64,000 nt of DNA, taken from Rosa chinensis. Taxonomy: Eukaryota; Streptophyta; Magnoliopsida; Rosales; Rosaceae. The translations under genes were made by a program, and so were the position numbers. The notes under the pieces were generated by a model. That model did not search any database, was not told where the DNA came from, and worked only from the letters and a program-made list of their open reading frames with translations. The stretch is taken from contig NW_020126847.1 in NCBI RefSeq assembly GCF_002994745.2, positions 62,001 through 126,000 of the forward strand. The letters run 5' to 3'. Positions 30,072-41,691 of this stretch are shown here, piece after piece. Every line of letters begins with the position of its first letter. Position 1 is the stretch's first letter.

Positions 30072-32650
30072 ATGACTAACGGTAGCGGGGGAAATGTCGA
30101 GGAGCAGGCAGACCAGTCCGCCGCTCCCCAACCCGCCACCCAGCGGTAAGCATCAACCGCGCACTATTCAGCACCCCGGTCAACCCTGGCGGTGAAACAA
30201 ATCCAAGCAGCAGCCGCCCCCCAGGTCAGGACCTCACCGCCTTGTATGAGCTGGCGCTGGCGGACCTCCACAAAGCAAACAGAGAGCGCGAGCAGGAACG
30301 CAAGGAAAAGGCTGACGCCCAAGAGCAGGTGGCCACGCTGATGACACGTTTCGACGAGCTAAAGCGGGCGCTGGACGCAAACGCCAACCCAGCACGAAGT
30401 GAGCAGTCACACAGCACCAGACACAGCCGGCCTACCGCTGGCATAGGACCCATTGTGCAAATGCAGGTACCGCTAAACCCACCTGAGCTGGCAGGAATGG
30501 GACCACCCCCTGTCCCCAACTGTTGGAGCAGGAGGCGGAGTCATCGCTGCGCACCCACCCCTCGAGGACTAGAGCAAGGACTGAGGGCAATCTACCCATT
30601 CCCGGGCGAGGGTCAGTTCCGCGGAGCGCCCGCGCAGGCCCCGCTGGCAACGCAACCGCCCAAATTTTGGAGAGGATACAGCAGTTAGAACAGAGGCTAA
30701 TCCTGGCGGAGGCAGGCACCCCGGCGCCAGCCCCAAACCCACTCTTCGCGTCCAGGCCAGGACCATTCACCACTACAATTTTGCAAGCCGTCAGACCAGC
30801 GTTTGCAAAGACCCCAAAAATGTCACATTATAGCGGTAAGACCGATCCCTTCGTCCACATGGACACGTTCAAGAAGGTCACCAACAACAAGGGATTTGAT
30901 GACGCCACCCTCTGCCACTTGTTCAGCGAAACGCTGGATAGTGAGGCAATGAGTTGGTTTTTCGAGTGTCCGCCAGGGTCCATCGGCTCATTCCAGGCGT
31001 TATCTCATGCTTTCCTCTCTCGATTCATCTTGTTGTCCGCCGGTCATCACAACACGAGCCAGTTGTTTGGCGTCCGGCAGGGAGAGGACGAATCATTGAA
31101 GGCATTCATCACAAGATGGCGGGCGGCAGCATCTCAGTGCCGCGATCTCGACAAAACAATGGCTTCGGCGGCTTTCAAGCAGGGACTCCTCAAGGGACCA
31201 TTCCTCTATCACCTCAACTACAATCATCCAAACGCGGCGTATGATCACCTTATGAGTGAGGCGGTCATTCATGCCCAGGCAGAGTTTATCACATATGGAG
31301 AAACCCCACCGCCACCAGCAACACCAACAAAATCATCTCAACCCTCCTCCAGCCATCAGGAGACCGCCAGCAAGGCCCCCACTGCACAGCCAGCTGACAA
31401 GAAGAGGGAGTGGCAACAGGGCAGTTATCAAAGCAAGAGGCAGAAGGACAACCACTACAAGGGCAACCGCCCATCCCATGGGGACAATCGCAACAAGCAG
31501 ACGGAGTCCTCTCAGCGGTATGCGGTATTTACGGTCCTCACAGCCTCGTACGAGGAAATTTACAATCAGTGCAAGGATCGGATACCACCGCCACCCTCAC
31601 CGAAATTCCCCAAAAAGGGCAAGCCAAGAAACACCGGCATGTGGTGCAAATACCACGAGGACAGCGGTCACAATACCAACAGTTGCAACGCTCTCAAAAC
31701 GGCCATTGAGACCTTGTACCGTTACGGCAAGATGGATCAATTCAAGGTGCGCCAACCGCCACCTGTAATTGCCAACATTGAGCCACTGGGCCGCATCAAC
31801 ACCATCGATGGCGGGGCTCTAATCACCAACATGTCTCACAGGGCAAGAAAGCGTTACGCACGCGCCAATCACCCAAAGGAAGTCTGTAACATCCGCTACG
31901 AGAGATCCGCCAAACTCCCAAAGTCTGGTTGGGAGCCCATCACCTTCTCAGAGGAGGAGGAGCGCGGAGCACATCTACCCCATGACGACCCATTTCTGAT
32001 CGATGCCATTCTCGACAGATGGTCAGTGGGAAGAATCCTGGTGGATAGCGGATCTGCTGTCAATGTCATATTCAGCGGTTGTTACAACAACCTTAAGCGG
32101 AACAAGAAACTACTACAAGACCATGAGCCATTGCTTAGCTTCTCCGGCGATATCACTCAATCGCTGGGTTCTGACTACATGCGGTTAACCATCGGCTCCA
32201 GTCCATGTATGGCGGAGGTACATACTGAATTTATAATTGTGGATTGTTTCAGTTCGTATAACGCCATCATAGGACGGCCGGCACTCAACAAGCTCAAATG
32301 CATCATCGTCGGATACATGCTTCTCATGAAGTTCCCCACACCCAACGGCACGGGCTGTGTCAAGGGAAGTCAGCAATTGGCAAGAGAGTGCTACTCAACC
32401 ACCATTGCGCGGTCAACCCGCCGCCACGAAATCCTAACGGTAGGAAATCAGGCACCACCACCAGATATCTTCGAGGATCCTAGGGATGAGGAGAAGAAAT
32501 ATGTGAAGAAGGAACCGGTCAATCCAGAAACATCGTTGAAGGTCATCAGCATCTCCGACGAGCACCCAGAGCGGACAGTCCGCATAGGAGCTCAGCTAGA
32601 CCAGAGGTGGCGGCAGAACTCACTCAATTCCTACGGGACAACGCCGCCGT
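30072..32650 (+). pseudogene. Tat gag and aspartic protease
   Basis: The likely start is ATG at 30072 (MTNGSGGNVEEQADQSAAPQ), stopped after about 25 codons. The frame resumes through a coiled-coil segment (to about 30520), shifts once, and then runs open to 32712. Gag core: MSWFFECPPGSIGSFQALSH and RWRAAASQCRD. A zinc-knuckle-like WCKYHEDSGHNTNSC lies at about 31640-31685. The protease active site is ILVDSGSAVNVIF (about 32035-32073). The product would be a capsid/nucleocapsid polyprotein and its processing enzyme. The stop at 30148 and the shift near 30520 may be real or sequencing errors. Confidence 0.85.
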
Positions 32651-33555
32651 CTTCGCATGGTCATATGCAGACATGCCGGGTATCTCTCCTGAAATCATCA
32701 CACACAAGCTAACCATCAAGCCATCCTTCTATCCTATCAAGCAGAAGCGAAGGGCCTTTGACGAGGAGAAATACCGCGCCATAGGGGAGGAGGTCGCCAA
32801 GCTCCAGGGCATGGGATTCATCCGCCAGGTAGTCTATCCCCAGTGGATCTCCAACCTGGTCATGGTCAAGAAACCTAGCGGCAAGTGGCGGATGTGTGTC
32901 GACTTCAAAAATCTCAACAAGGCGTGCCCAAAGGACAGTTTCCCTCTACCACGCATTGATCAGCTGGTTGACGCAACAGCCGGGCATGAACTCCTCAGCA
33001 TGATGGACGCTTTCTCCGGCTACAATCAGATCAGGAGTGTACCACCTTCACCAGCGACAAGGCCTGTACTGCTACAACGTTATGCCTTTCGGTCTGAAGA
33101 ACGCCGGTGCAACTTATCAGCGGTTGATGAATGCTATGTTCGCTGAACATTTGGGCAAGATAATCGAAGTCTACGTGGACGACATGTTGGTCAAGAGTAT
33201 AAAGGCCAGCAGACATGTGGCAAACCTCAAGATCATAGTTACCATCCTCCTGGCCTATGGCATGCGCCTCAATCCAGAAAAATGCTTCTTTGGCGTCACC
33301 GCCAGCAAATTTCTGGGTTATATCGTCAGTGAACGAGGAATCGAGGCTAACCCGGACAAGGTACAGGCCATACTCGACCTGGCGGACCCTGAGTATAAGG
33401 TACATGTCCAGTGCCTCCAAGGCAAGTTAACCGCCCTTTCTCGATTCATCTCCAGGCTCACTGACAGGTGTGCCCCATTTTTCAAACTCCTCAAAACGAC
33501 TCACAAGAAAGTCATCAACTGGAACCAGAATGTCAGACGGCATTTCAGGGCTTGA
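32607..33555 (+). pseudogene. Tat reverse transcriptase
   Basis: Starts with ELTQFLRDNAAVFAWSYADM, then WRMCVDFKNLNKACPKDSFP (about 32886) and MMDAFSGYNQI (first catalytic Asp, about 33001). After a frameshift with a small loss near 33030 it continues CYNVMPFGLKNAGATYQRLM and IIEVYVDDMLVKS (catalytic YVDD, about 33160-33190), then FLGYIVSERGIEANPDKVQA and the thumb. In family members several residues stand between YNQI and the next block, so part is missing here. Confidence 0.88.
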
Positions 33556-33960
33556 AGGATTACCTAGCGGCAGTCCCACTACTCTCTATCCCTGTGCAAG
33601 GAGAGACACTGTTCATATACCTAGCGGTATCGATATCGGCGGTGAGCTGCGCCATTGTCCGGCGGGAAGGACAGGATGAGCTCCCGGTTTTCTACGCCGG
33701 CAGAGGCATGAACGGGGCAGAAACAAGATATCCACCCTTGGAGCAGCTAGCTCTCGCACTCATCGTTGCCGCCAGGCGCCTCCGCCAATATTTTCAAGCG
33801 CACACAATCCATGTGCTAACTAATCAACCGCTGAAACAGGTGATGCAGAACCCTGAACATTCAGGGCGCCTCAACAAGTGGGCCATCGAGCTCAGTGAAT
33901 TTGACATAGATTACAAGCCAAGAGCCGCCATGAAGGCCAGGCAGTAGCGGACTTCATCGC
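33556..33960 (+). pseudogene. Tat RNase H (first)
   Basis: A frame with LFIYLAVSISAVSCAIVRRE, ETRYPPLEQLALALIVAARR and LRQYFQAHTIHVLTNQPLKQ, then the connection to VADFIAELTE near 33950. This is the usual gypsy RNase H. A frameshift separates it from RT at about 33550 and another follows at about 33945. Confidence 0.82.
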
Positions 33961-34054
33961 TGAACTTACCGAGCGTCAGCCGGAACCCAGTACTCAAACA
34001 AAGTCCGCAACAGAAATAGTAGCCAGTGCAGAGACAACTCCCCCACAGTCCGAT

Positions 34055-34400
34055 TGGAACCTCCACGTGGACGGATCCGCCTGTGCCAAGGCCAGCGGCG
34101 CCGGAGTCATCTTAACCGGACCCGGGGGACTGAACGCAGAGTACGCGTTGAAATTCAACTTCAAAGCTTCAAACAATATGGCGGAGTACGAGGCGCTCAT
34201 AGCCGGTCTACTCCTCGCCATTGACTCCGGAGCTGACAACGTCAACATATTCAGCGACTCCCAACTAGTCGTCAATCAGGTCAACGACAGCTTCCAAGCC
34301 AAGGACCAGCAGCTAGCGGCATATTTTGGGTACGTAAAGACGTTGCTAAAGAAGTTCAAATTTCACACAATCACACAAATCCCCAGGGAAAGAATGCCAA
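34055..34400 (+). pseudogene. Tat second RNase H (archaeal type)
   Basis: Encodes WNLHVDGSACAKASGAGVIL (catalytic Asp), NNMAEYEALIAGLLLAIDSG (catalytic Glu) and NIFSDSQLVVNQVNDSFQAK (catalytic Asp), the full D-E-D pattern of an archaeal-type RNase HI. A second RNase H is the mark of Tat elements and is thought to help remove RNA primers. The frame is open from 34067 past the domain; the remainder of that frame to 34687 is a shadow of integrase. Confidence 0.88.
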
Positions 34401-34461
34401 GGCTGATTCACTGGCGAGACTGGCAACCGCCCAACCGCATCAGAGTCCAGCGGACACAAGG

Positions 34462-35640
34462 GTGGAGTATCTTGACAAGCCAAGTATCACAAAGACCCTG
34501 GCGGAAATCTTCAACGTTCAGGTCAACCCCAGCTGGATGGACGAGATCATTACATATAAACGCAACGGAACGTTGCCAGAAGACAAGGTACAGGCAAGAC
34601 AGCTCCAGCGAAGAGCAACCCGCTACAACATCCAGCACGGCAAGCTCTACCGCCAGGGGTTCACCCATCCTAACCTCCCCTGTCTAACCCCAGAGGAAGG
34701 AAGGGTTGTCCTAGCGGAAATCCATGGCGGGGAATGCGGAAACCACTCGGGCACCAGATCCCTGGCCAACCGCACAATGCGACAAGGGTACTTCTGGCCT
34801 ACACTTGGTGATGACGCCCGGCAGATTTCGAGGTCTTGCCACAAATGCCAACAGTTTGCAGATCTCCCACACGCACCAGCGGAACCACTGTCAATCATCG
34901 TGGGCCCATGGATTCATTCCACGTGGGCCTTGATCTGATGGGAAAATTCCAAACTGCCAAGGGTCAGTTCAAATACATCATTGTTGTCATCGATTACAAC
35001 AGCAAGTGGATAGAGGCAAAGCCACTGACGGCAATAACTACCGCCAAGGCACCAAGTTGAGGTTTGCATCTGTCGCCCACCCCAGACCAACGGCCAGGTC
35101 GAAGCGGCAAATAAGATAATCAAAAAGTTGTTAAAAAGAAGCTCGACAACGCCAAGGGTTTATGGGCGGAAAAGCTCCCAGAGGTTCTGTGGGCCATACG
35201 AACAACTCCAACCTCCGCCACCGGAGAAACTCCTTTTTGTATGATGTTCGGCACAGAGGCTGTCTACCCATTGAAGTTACTCAACCTACCGCTAGAGTCG
35301 AAGGCTACTGCCAGAGAACAACAGCGCCGGCGTCAACTTGGACAAGGACCTCCTGGAAGAGAAAAGACGCAAGGCCCACTTACACAATCTACAAAACAAA
35401 CAACGGGTATCACGTTTCTACAACGCCAGAGTCAAGGCCCGGAACCTCCAGCTGGGGGACTCGGTCATGAAGGAAGTCATTCCGCCGCCGACAAAACTCC
35501 GCCCAACTTGGGAAGGCCCGTACAAATTGTGGAAGTCGTTAGCCAGGCACCTTCTACTTAATGGACAAGGACGGCGTCACATCGGCTCGCCCTTGGAATA
35601 CTGAACACCTTCGGTATTACTACAAATAGTCAGAACCCTA
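34462..35640 (+). pseudogene. Tat integrase, internally deleted
   Basis: The HHCC zinc domain is seen at about 34724-34860 (EIHGGECGNHSGTRSLANRT ... CHKCQQFAD). The catalytic core starts in another frame with FHVGLDLMGKF and KYIIVVIDYNSKWIEAKPLT (first catalytic Asp, about 34930). At about 35055 the sequence jumps from TTAKAPS to LRFAS (complement of the family's KLRFASVAHPQTNGQVEAAN block). The 30-40 residues that normally hold the second catalytic Asp (DNGTQF-like) are missing. The remainder (WAEKLPEVLWAIRTTPTSAT, then a C-terminal tail) reaches about 35635. Without the second Asp the enzyme cannot work. Confidence 0.85.
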
Positions 35641-36021
35641 CCCAGGAGCATCTTGACTTAGCTAAATTTTTTTTGTTCAAATATTTAGCTAAGGGAAGCT
35701 ACCCAACGGGTACTACCCCGCTTTTGTACACTGATCAGTCAGCTATCAATGAACGAGGAATTATTCAAACCATTGTTACCAAGTCTAGCACTGAGGGCAA
35801 CTGGCAACGCCAGCAATCGTCGGCGGACCTCGTCCGCTACGAGGTGCACTTGGACCAATCTTAATTCCTTTAATGTTTCATTGATCGACAAAAGAAAAAT
35901 ACAACTTAAAACACTACATGGCAAACCAAGTCAGAAATTTATGTTACGCCCCAAAATTCTTTACAAACTGATATGCCTCAGCGGCTACAAAAAGCGGAAA
36001 GCGGAAAAAACTGGGGAAGTC
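35640..36021. other. Post-integrase spacer of the Tat element
   Basis: No recognised product. It separates the sense pol genes from the end of the antisense ORF. Confidence 0.6.
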
Positions 36022-38720
36022 TCAGCTAGCTTCAGCGGTTGGCTTCGACTTCTGCGGCTTCAACAGGCGCGGGGCGACCGATCGGCTCGCTTGATCGGAC
36101 CCTCGAGCTGTCGGACTGGGGGTCTCTATAGTACCATCAACCCGGGTGTGTGCCTCCAGAAATCCGGCACGTGACACCTCCGACGGGGTCTGCTGGGAGT
36201 CTGCTGGGACCCTTCCGGCGGACTGGGCCACTTTCCCCGCTGCCCGAGTGAGTACCTGCAGCTGGGGCAGCACGACGTCTGTCTCCGGCGGGACCTCTCG
36301 GCCGCCGGCACGTCAGGCTGTACGCCTTTGCAAAGTCAAAGTCAATGGCACCCTTCCGCTTCAACATGTCTATATTGGCCCGGGCCCTAGACTTCGCCGC
36401 TTCGGTCAGTGCCTTCTTAAATTCGGCCGACTGCTTGAACGCTTCGACAGCGGCGGCCGCAGCGGTACTCCCTTCAGCTCTCAGGCGGGTAACCTCACCC
36501 CCCAGCCGCTTCATTTCGGCCATCCTATCGGCAGACTCCCGCTGCACTATAATGAGTTTTTGTCTTTAGCGGCTATCCGCTCCTGCAGCAACGCGATCTC
36601 CTGCTCCAACTGGGAGACGCGTTCATTCCTCTCCAAGTCCCGCCTGATGGCCGCATTAAGCTTGCCGCGGGCGTCCGCATAATCACACTCCGCCTTGACC
36701 AGCCCCCGCTCAACCTCCGCCAGTCTCTCCTTTGCCTCCGCCAACTCCCTCTGGAGACCTCCGATTTCTTCCTGAGCTCTCCCTCAATCCGGGGCTGCTT
36801 CGACGCCGCCACGAACATATCATGTAACCCCGCCGTTATTTGGCCAAAGGCTGAGTTGAAGGGCGATTGGTCAATTGCCGTCGGGCGCGATATGCCCGCC
36901 AGACCGCGAACCCAGCCGCTCGCACAGATGGAAGAGGAACTCCCGCTCCCTTCTGTCATAAATGGCGCATACTTGGCGAACGAGTCTAGCTCACCGACGG
37001 CGGGCGCCTCTCCCTCCACCGCCACAGTCTTTGAGGGAGCCTGTCGGGCCTTCTTCTGACGACGGGACCCGACCACCACTCGTCTCCCTCTTCCTCGTCA
37101 GCAGACTCAGCCGTCCGGCGCTTTCTCTCCAGTGCCCTCTGACTCCCAGCGACGGCCCTCGTCACCCTCACTGGCAGCTCCTCCCTTGTCACAGTGACAT
37201 CTTCCGCCGGTGGCACAACCTTTTGAGGACCCCGCCTGTGAGCAGGCATCCGCTCCTTCTGTGGCCCGGCCGCAGCACTTCCCCTCTGATCCACGCCGAC
37301 TGTCTGAGTCCCGCTTGCACCGTAGGCAGACCATCCTCACCAAGGTGAGACTGGTGCGGCATCGGCATCACCACTGGAACATCGGACTGGCTCAGCGCAA
37401 TGTCTCCGGGTTCACCACGGTCTGCTGGGCCGCCAGCCCCTCGGCATACATGGCCTCCAAAAATTTTCTATCTCCGCCCGATCCATCGCCTTCTCAAATG
37501 CGTCGCGACTCGATTTGTTGCCCGGCGGAGTTTCTAAAAAAAAAAAGCGACAGCCATCAGTCAAACAATTCAAAATATAGTACGATGTGACAGGGTAGAC
37601 TCCTCACCAATGGAGCGTGTTAGTCGCAGGTCGACCAGCAACTCCCAACCAGTCAGCAGGCGGAAATCAAGCAAGTTTCGGTTCCGCCAGCAACCCCTGA
37701 TCCTCACCACGCGACACTCTTTTTCGCGCGTTAGCGTGTACCGAAGTCCCGCTGCACAAAAAATAATAATAATAATACACGTCGTTAGTAGGAATACAAG
37801 TGCAAGCACGTCAACACGCCAAGTACTTTCAGCGGAAACCGGACACCAACCTCGAATAGGTTGGAACTCAGACTTGATCCTAAATGTCGGCCCTTCCTCA
37901 TTCGATCTGGCGTGGTACTCCCACCGTCTGTAGCAACGCAGAAGGTCCCCGCCAGTAGGACATTGAGTCCCTGAGATTCTCAATTAGCTTTGGCGCTCCC
38001 TGCCGGCGACTCAAGTTCACTTGCCTTTGCAGCCTCGGCGCTTCACATACACCAACTCGTAGAGTAAAGCACTTCCGCCACAGTCGGCCCTCGCACCCGG
38101 ATAACCGCCAAAGGGAGTTCAGGGCCAACATTAACCTCCACATATTGGGCCAAATCTGACCAAACGCAAGGCCAAATTCGCACACCAATATCTGGAGGTT
38201 GGGCACCAGCGGGAATGTCAGTCCTTGACGGAATATCGCCTCGTGAACGGCAGCAAACCGCTTGGAGAATCGAGGCCTTTCATCCGCTGTCGGCGGGCGC
38301 AGCTTCACCGACCCGGCAACCGAAACGTCTGTTTCATCCGGTTAACGGCAGCGGCGGTCATCCGCCCACCTGCCTCGTCGACGGCGGTGCCATCTGAAGA
38401 AACCACGCTGATTCGGCATTCTGCCCCGCTACTTCCTCTTCGCCAGCAGAGCCGCTAGCAGCACTATTGCTTGCCAAGCGCTCGTCGCGCCTAGTTTTGG
38501 AGCAGCGGCCTCACCCGCCCTAGAGCTCTCTGGACGCGAACCACGGCCATAGCTACGTCCCAAAGGATGGTCTGAAGAGGCTCAACTTCTAGCGGTTCTG
38601 GCAGTGAGGTTCCTGCATGGGCAGACGGACGCAACGATCAATAAAAATCCTATCCGCCGCGCTGAACGACACGTCAGACCCGGAATCCTCACTGCTCGAA
38701 ATCTCTATAACGTTAGCCAT
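36022..38720 (-). pseudogene. Antisense ORF of the Tat element (gypsy-type Transposase_28-like, coiled coil)
   Basis: On the minus strand a start at 38720 gives MANVIEISSSEDSGSDVSFS then AADRIFIDRCVRLPM, a Ser/Asp-rich head. Further on (38308 down) comes RFSKRFAAVHEAIFRQGLTF then PLVPNLQILVCEFGLAFGQI and WPNMWRLML, matching the FPL.P....L...GLA.GQL.PN.WR pattern of the PF04195 putative gypsy-type transposon family. From about 37079 a linker leads to a long coiled coil (AEAKERLAEVERGLVKAECD..., AIRRDLERNERVSQLEQEIA) and a tail with AFKQSAEFKKALTEAAKSRA and DFDFAKAYS. Stops and frameshifts break it in at least four places. Antisense ORFs downstream of pol are known in Tat-group elements; their role is unknown. 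Domain naming is from memory. Confidence 0.65.
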
Positions 38721-39455
38721 CCCAAACCCTAAAACCCACATCAGTTAGCACAAATACAGATCTAACCTACTCTCGCATCAGATATAGCCAAAGGTATCAA
38801 CAACAAAACCCAGAAAACTCCAAAGTGAAAAACAGACGCACTCAACCCAGATTCGGCTATCTATTCCTTAACCACCAACACTTAGCCAACCATAATCCAA
38901 CCCCCAAAGAAATCCCATTCAACCTCAAAACACACCCAGCAAAACCAGCAGTCATCTCAGAAAGGCAAAAACAGCAAACCAGAAATAAACAGACCCACTA
39001 AAACAAAACAAAAAGGGGAAATCCAGGTACCAACCTCAGTGGTGCAATCTTCAGCACGGTCGTGCACGTGACGATCGACGTCTCTCTGGAAACGGTATAC
39101 CACGCTCCGGCAGGCTCTCTCTTCGGTCTCGGACAACAGAACTCGAAGACGACGACTAGGTTTTCAAATTTTCGCAAAGTGGCAAATCTCCAAGGTCCCC
39201 CCCCTCCCCTTTTTATCTCAGCATCAACGGTCCTAAGCCGTCCGCTCCATAACGGCATCACGTACCAGCCGTACACGTGTCATCAGTCTCCACTCACTCT
39301 CAGAAGTACCCGAGCGTTACCTCGGTTATGAAACCCACAATTAATATCATTAAAAGCTAGAAGATGGACAGGCTTAGGAGACAAGCCTACGCACGCTAAC
39401 CCGCTATAGGTTCGACACGTGTTAAACAGTTGGGATGACTTCGTAAGAACCGCCA
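38721..39455. other. Non-coding 3' region of the Tat element
   Basis: Includes the presumed promoter side of the antisense ORF. A TATA-like CTATAACG... region and CA-rich DNA are present, with no clear core promoter and no sense-strand coding. Confidence 0.45.
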
Positions 39456-39665
39456 GCGGATCTTCACTTGTCATCCTCCAAGTGACGGAGTCTCCGCTGA
39501 GGGAAACCCGCAGCGGATCTTCACTTGTCATCCTCCAAGTGACGGAGTCTCCGCTGAGGGAAACCCCGCAGCGGATCTTCATTGTCATCCTCCAAGTGAC
39601 GGAGTCTCCGCTGAGCGAAACCCCGCCAGCGGAACTTCTTTTGTCACCATCCAAGTCTCCAGCGG
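39456..39665. repeat. 57-58-bp tandem repeat, 3-4 units
   Basis: GCGGATCTTCACTTGTCATC begins units at 39456, 39513, 39571 and (diverged) 39629. Each contains CCAAGTGACGGAGTCTCCGC. It lies in the 3' untranslated region of the Tat element, where such arrays are common. Confidence 0.9.
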
Positions 39666-39998
39666 AACTTCTCTCGTCATTCTGTAAACGGGCGTCCTCC
39701 GCTACACAGCACACCGCTAGCGAACCCCTTTCTCATCTGACAAACTGCGTACTTTATTCAGCGCAATACCGCTCAATAAATACACCAAGCACGTCTACTT
39801 GACGCTGCTTCCTGCTACATCTAGAGGGGGACTTCCACCAGCGGTGGATCCCGAGGCCACGCCTCTCTGACAACGCCGCCACGCGGAGTTACGGTCAGAA
39901 TGTCCCTACGGGACACGGGACTAGTCAACGTCTACGACAGCCCTGATCAGGTACGTTGACCCCCGTCACTTGGTGCTAAGATTGGGCTCGCAACCCAA

Positions 39999-40050
39999 CA
40001 CCTCTGCTCCGTGCAGCGCTGCTCCGTGCAGCGCTGCTTCGTGCAGCTCC
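39999..40050. repeat. 14-15-bp short tandem repeat
   Basis: CTGCTCCGTGCAGCG-type units occur three times near the 3' end of the Tat element. Each has a small internal palindrome. Confidence 0.85.
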
Positions 40051-40268
40051 CCTCAACAAACAATAATAGCGACCATCCGGAGGTCCATCTTAGTCGGGAG
40101 TGGGGACTCCCTGGGGGACCTAGCAGGGCCCACCCGAAAGGGCACAAAGCGTTTGCTCAGTAATCCATGGTTGACGACGCACTGACGCTAATTATGCTTC
40201 TGCAAAGTCTAGCGGGAAAAACGCTTCAAACCGCCGATCAACTCCCCAACCAATTGCCCTCCTTGACT

Positions 40269-40284
40269 GGGGATTTGGGGGACT
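40269..40284 (+). other. Polypurine tract of the Tat element
   Basis: GGGGATTTGGGGGA directly before the 3' LTR; it would prime plus-strand DNA synthesis. Confidence 0.8.
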
Positions 40285-40792
40285 TGTACATACATGTGCA
40301 TTTGCAAGCATAATTAGCTATAATGAGCCACGCTCATTGTACCGCCAGGAGTACCAACGCCCACATATAAGTGACTGGCGTAAAGACAGCTAGCCGGGTT
40401 ACCGCCTGAGCCCCGGATCAACCCAAAGCACCGCCGACGCGCCGCCACGCCCCGTGTCAAGTTAGCATCAGAAGCTACTGAAACTGGGAACTGAAGCACA
40501 TCAGTCCCACATCGAAAACAAGGAGAAGATCATCCTCTTCCTCACCTATAAAAGGTCCTCTCCTCTCTCCTCATTATTACGCATTCAATACTTACCTACT
40601 GTTACTTTGTCAACATAAATACATTGACTAACTTAGGCATCGGAGAGTTGAAGACGCCCACGCGGTCTCCTCTGACGCCCATTGTATTTTACTTGACAGG
40701 TAACGGGAACCACTAACAACAGAAACATCGATCCGCCCGCCGGATCAGCGTTAACTAAAGTCCAGCTACCGCTAGACTTTTAGACATTAACA
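40285..40792 (+). repeat. 3' LTR of the Tat-like element
   Basis: 508 bp. Compared with the 5' LTR by eye there is one substitution (GGGG to GGAG near 40353) and six single-base deletions, mostly within short runs. Confidence 0.95.
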
Positions 40793-41134
40793 CTGCCCAA
40801 AAAAAAAAGGGAAGGGAGAAAGGCAGCCACCAACTGCCAATTTCCGACCAGATCCGGCAATCCTAATTTAGCTACACGCCTGCATCAACAGCGCGTGTAT
40901 AAAGACTCGTGAAGTAAAGCTTCAAATCATCAAGTAGCTTTTGTAATTAAAGTTTCTGCTTTCTTTTCTTTTAAATTCCTTTATTTGTTGCAGGATTGTA
41001 TAATACGAACATAGGTTTGATTATTTAATAAGCAGAATTGTGGGGATTCACGCTTAACGAACTAAGAGCGTTCGTAACCAATGAACTAAGAGTGTTCCTA
41101 ATAAACAACTAAGAGCGTTCGTATGAACTAGAGT

Positions 41135-41464
41135 TAGGGAGGCAATGGGGCTGGTTGGGGATGAGGATCACAATACCATCCCATCCCCGAGGTAATTCTT
41201 CACCCCCATCCCGCTCCAATCCCAATAAAAATATATTGGGGATTCCCCGTCCCCATCCCATTGGGGACGAAGTCTCCAAACCCGCCCCAAATCCCTAGTA
41301 AGAATTTAAAAAATAGAATTTTTTTCTTCTCATATTGCCTTTTTAAAATCAAATCTACAACAAGTAAAATTAAAACATGATTAAATTCATAAATCATAAT
41401 TTAGTGAGTGCAAAAGTCAAACACCATTAAAGTAAAGTAGTAAATGTGTATATTTGTGATTTAT

Positions 41465-41504
<40 letters not shown>

Positions 41505-41691
41505 TATATGTATATATCATTGGAGCGGGTTTGGGATGAAGATCATAATACCATCCCAGCCCCATCCCTGATCTTAGATAGCAGGGATTGGGGATCCTCA
41601 TCCCCATTCCCTATTTGTCCCCGAATTCTCCCCCCATTTGGGGTGGGTATCCAATGGAGCTCCGCCCCGCTGGGGATTTTTGTCATCCCTA
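41135..41691. mobile_element. hAT-like MITE, GC-rich
   Basis: Left end TAGGGAGGCAATGGGG (41135) mirrors right end ..ATTTTTGTCATCCCTA (41691, complement TAGGGATGACAAAAAT). The flanks CTAGAGT and CTAAGAGT fit an 8-bp target duplication with one base lost. The interior has mirrored GGGGATGAGGATC phrases and a TA microsatellite. No coding. Confidence 0.7.
41468..41502. repeat. (TA)n microsatellite
   Basis: A TA run of about 35 bp inside the MITE. Confidence 0.95.

Larger units (their letters stand above)
29505..40792 (+). mobile_element. Complete Ty3/gypsy retrotransposon, Tat-like, nested in the copia leader
   Basis: LTRs at 29505-30018 and 40285-40792 begin TGTACATACATG and end ACATTAACA. The element is flanked by the perfect 5-bp target duplication CTGCC (29500-29504, 40793-40797). 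A TGGCGCCGTCTGTGGGAA primer-binding site follows the 5' LTR and a G-rich polypurine tract precedes the 3' LTR. Order: gag, protease, RT, RNase H, a second archaeal-type RNase H, integrase, then about 4.6 kb with antisense ORFs and tandem repeats. The dual RNase H and the extra region place it in the Tat group. The LTRs differ by one substitution and six single-base deletions, so insertion was recent, yet the frame is broken many times and integrase has an internal deletion. Confidence 0.95.

Noticed and set aside
37570..37933. Plus-strand open frames in the Tat 3' region
   Set aside because: They are shadows of the minus-strand antisense ORF, with no recognisable motif.
39456..39665. Regular 57-58-bp repeats that could look like a CRISPR array
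   Set aside because: The whole unit repeats without unique spacers, and it lies in the untranslated region of a plant retrotransposon.
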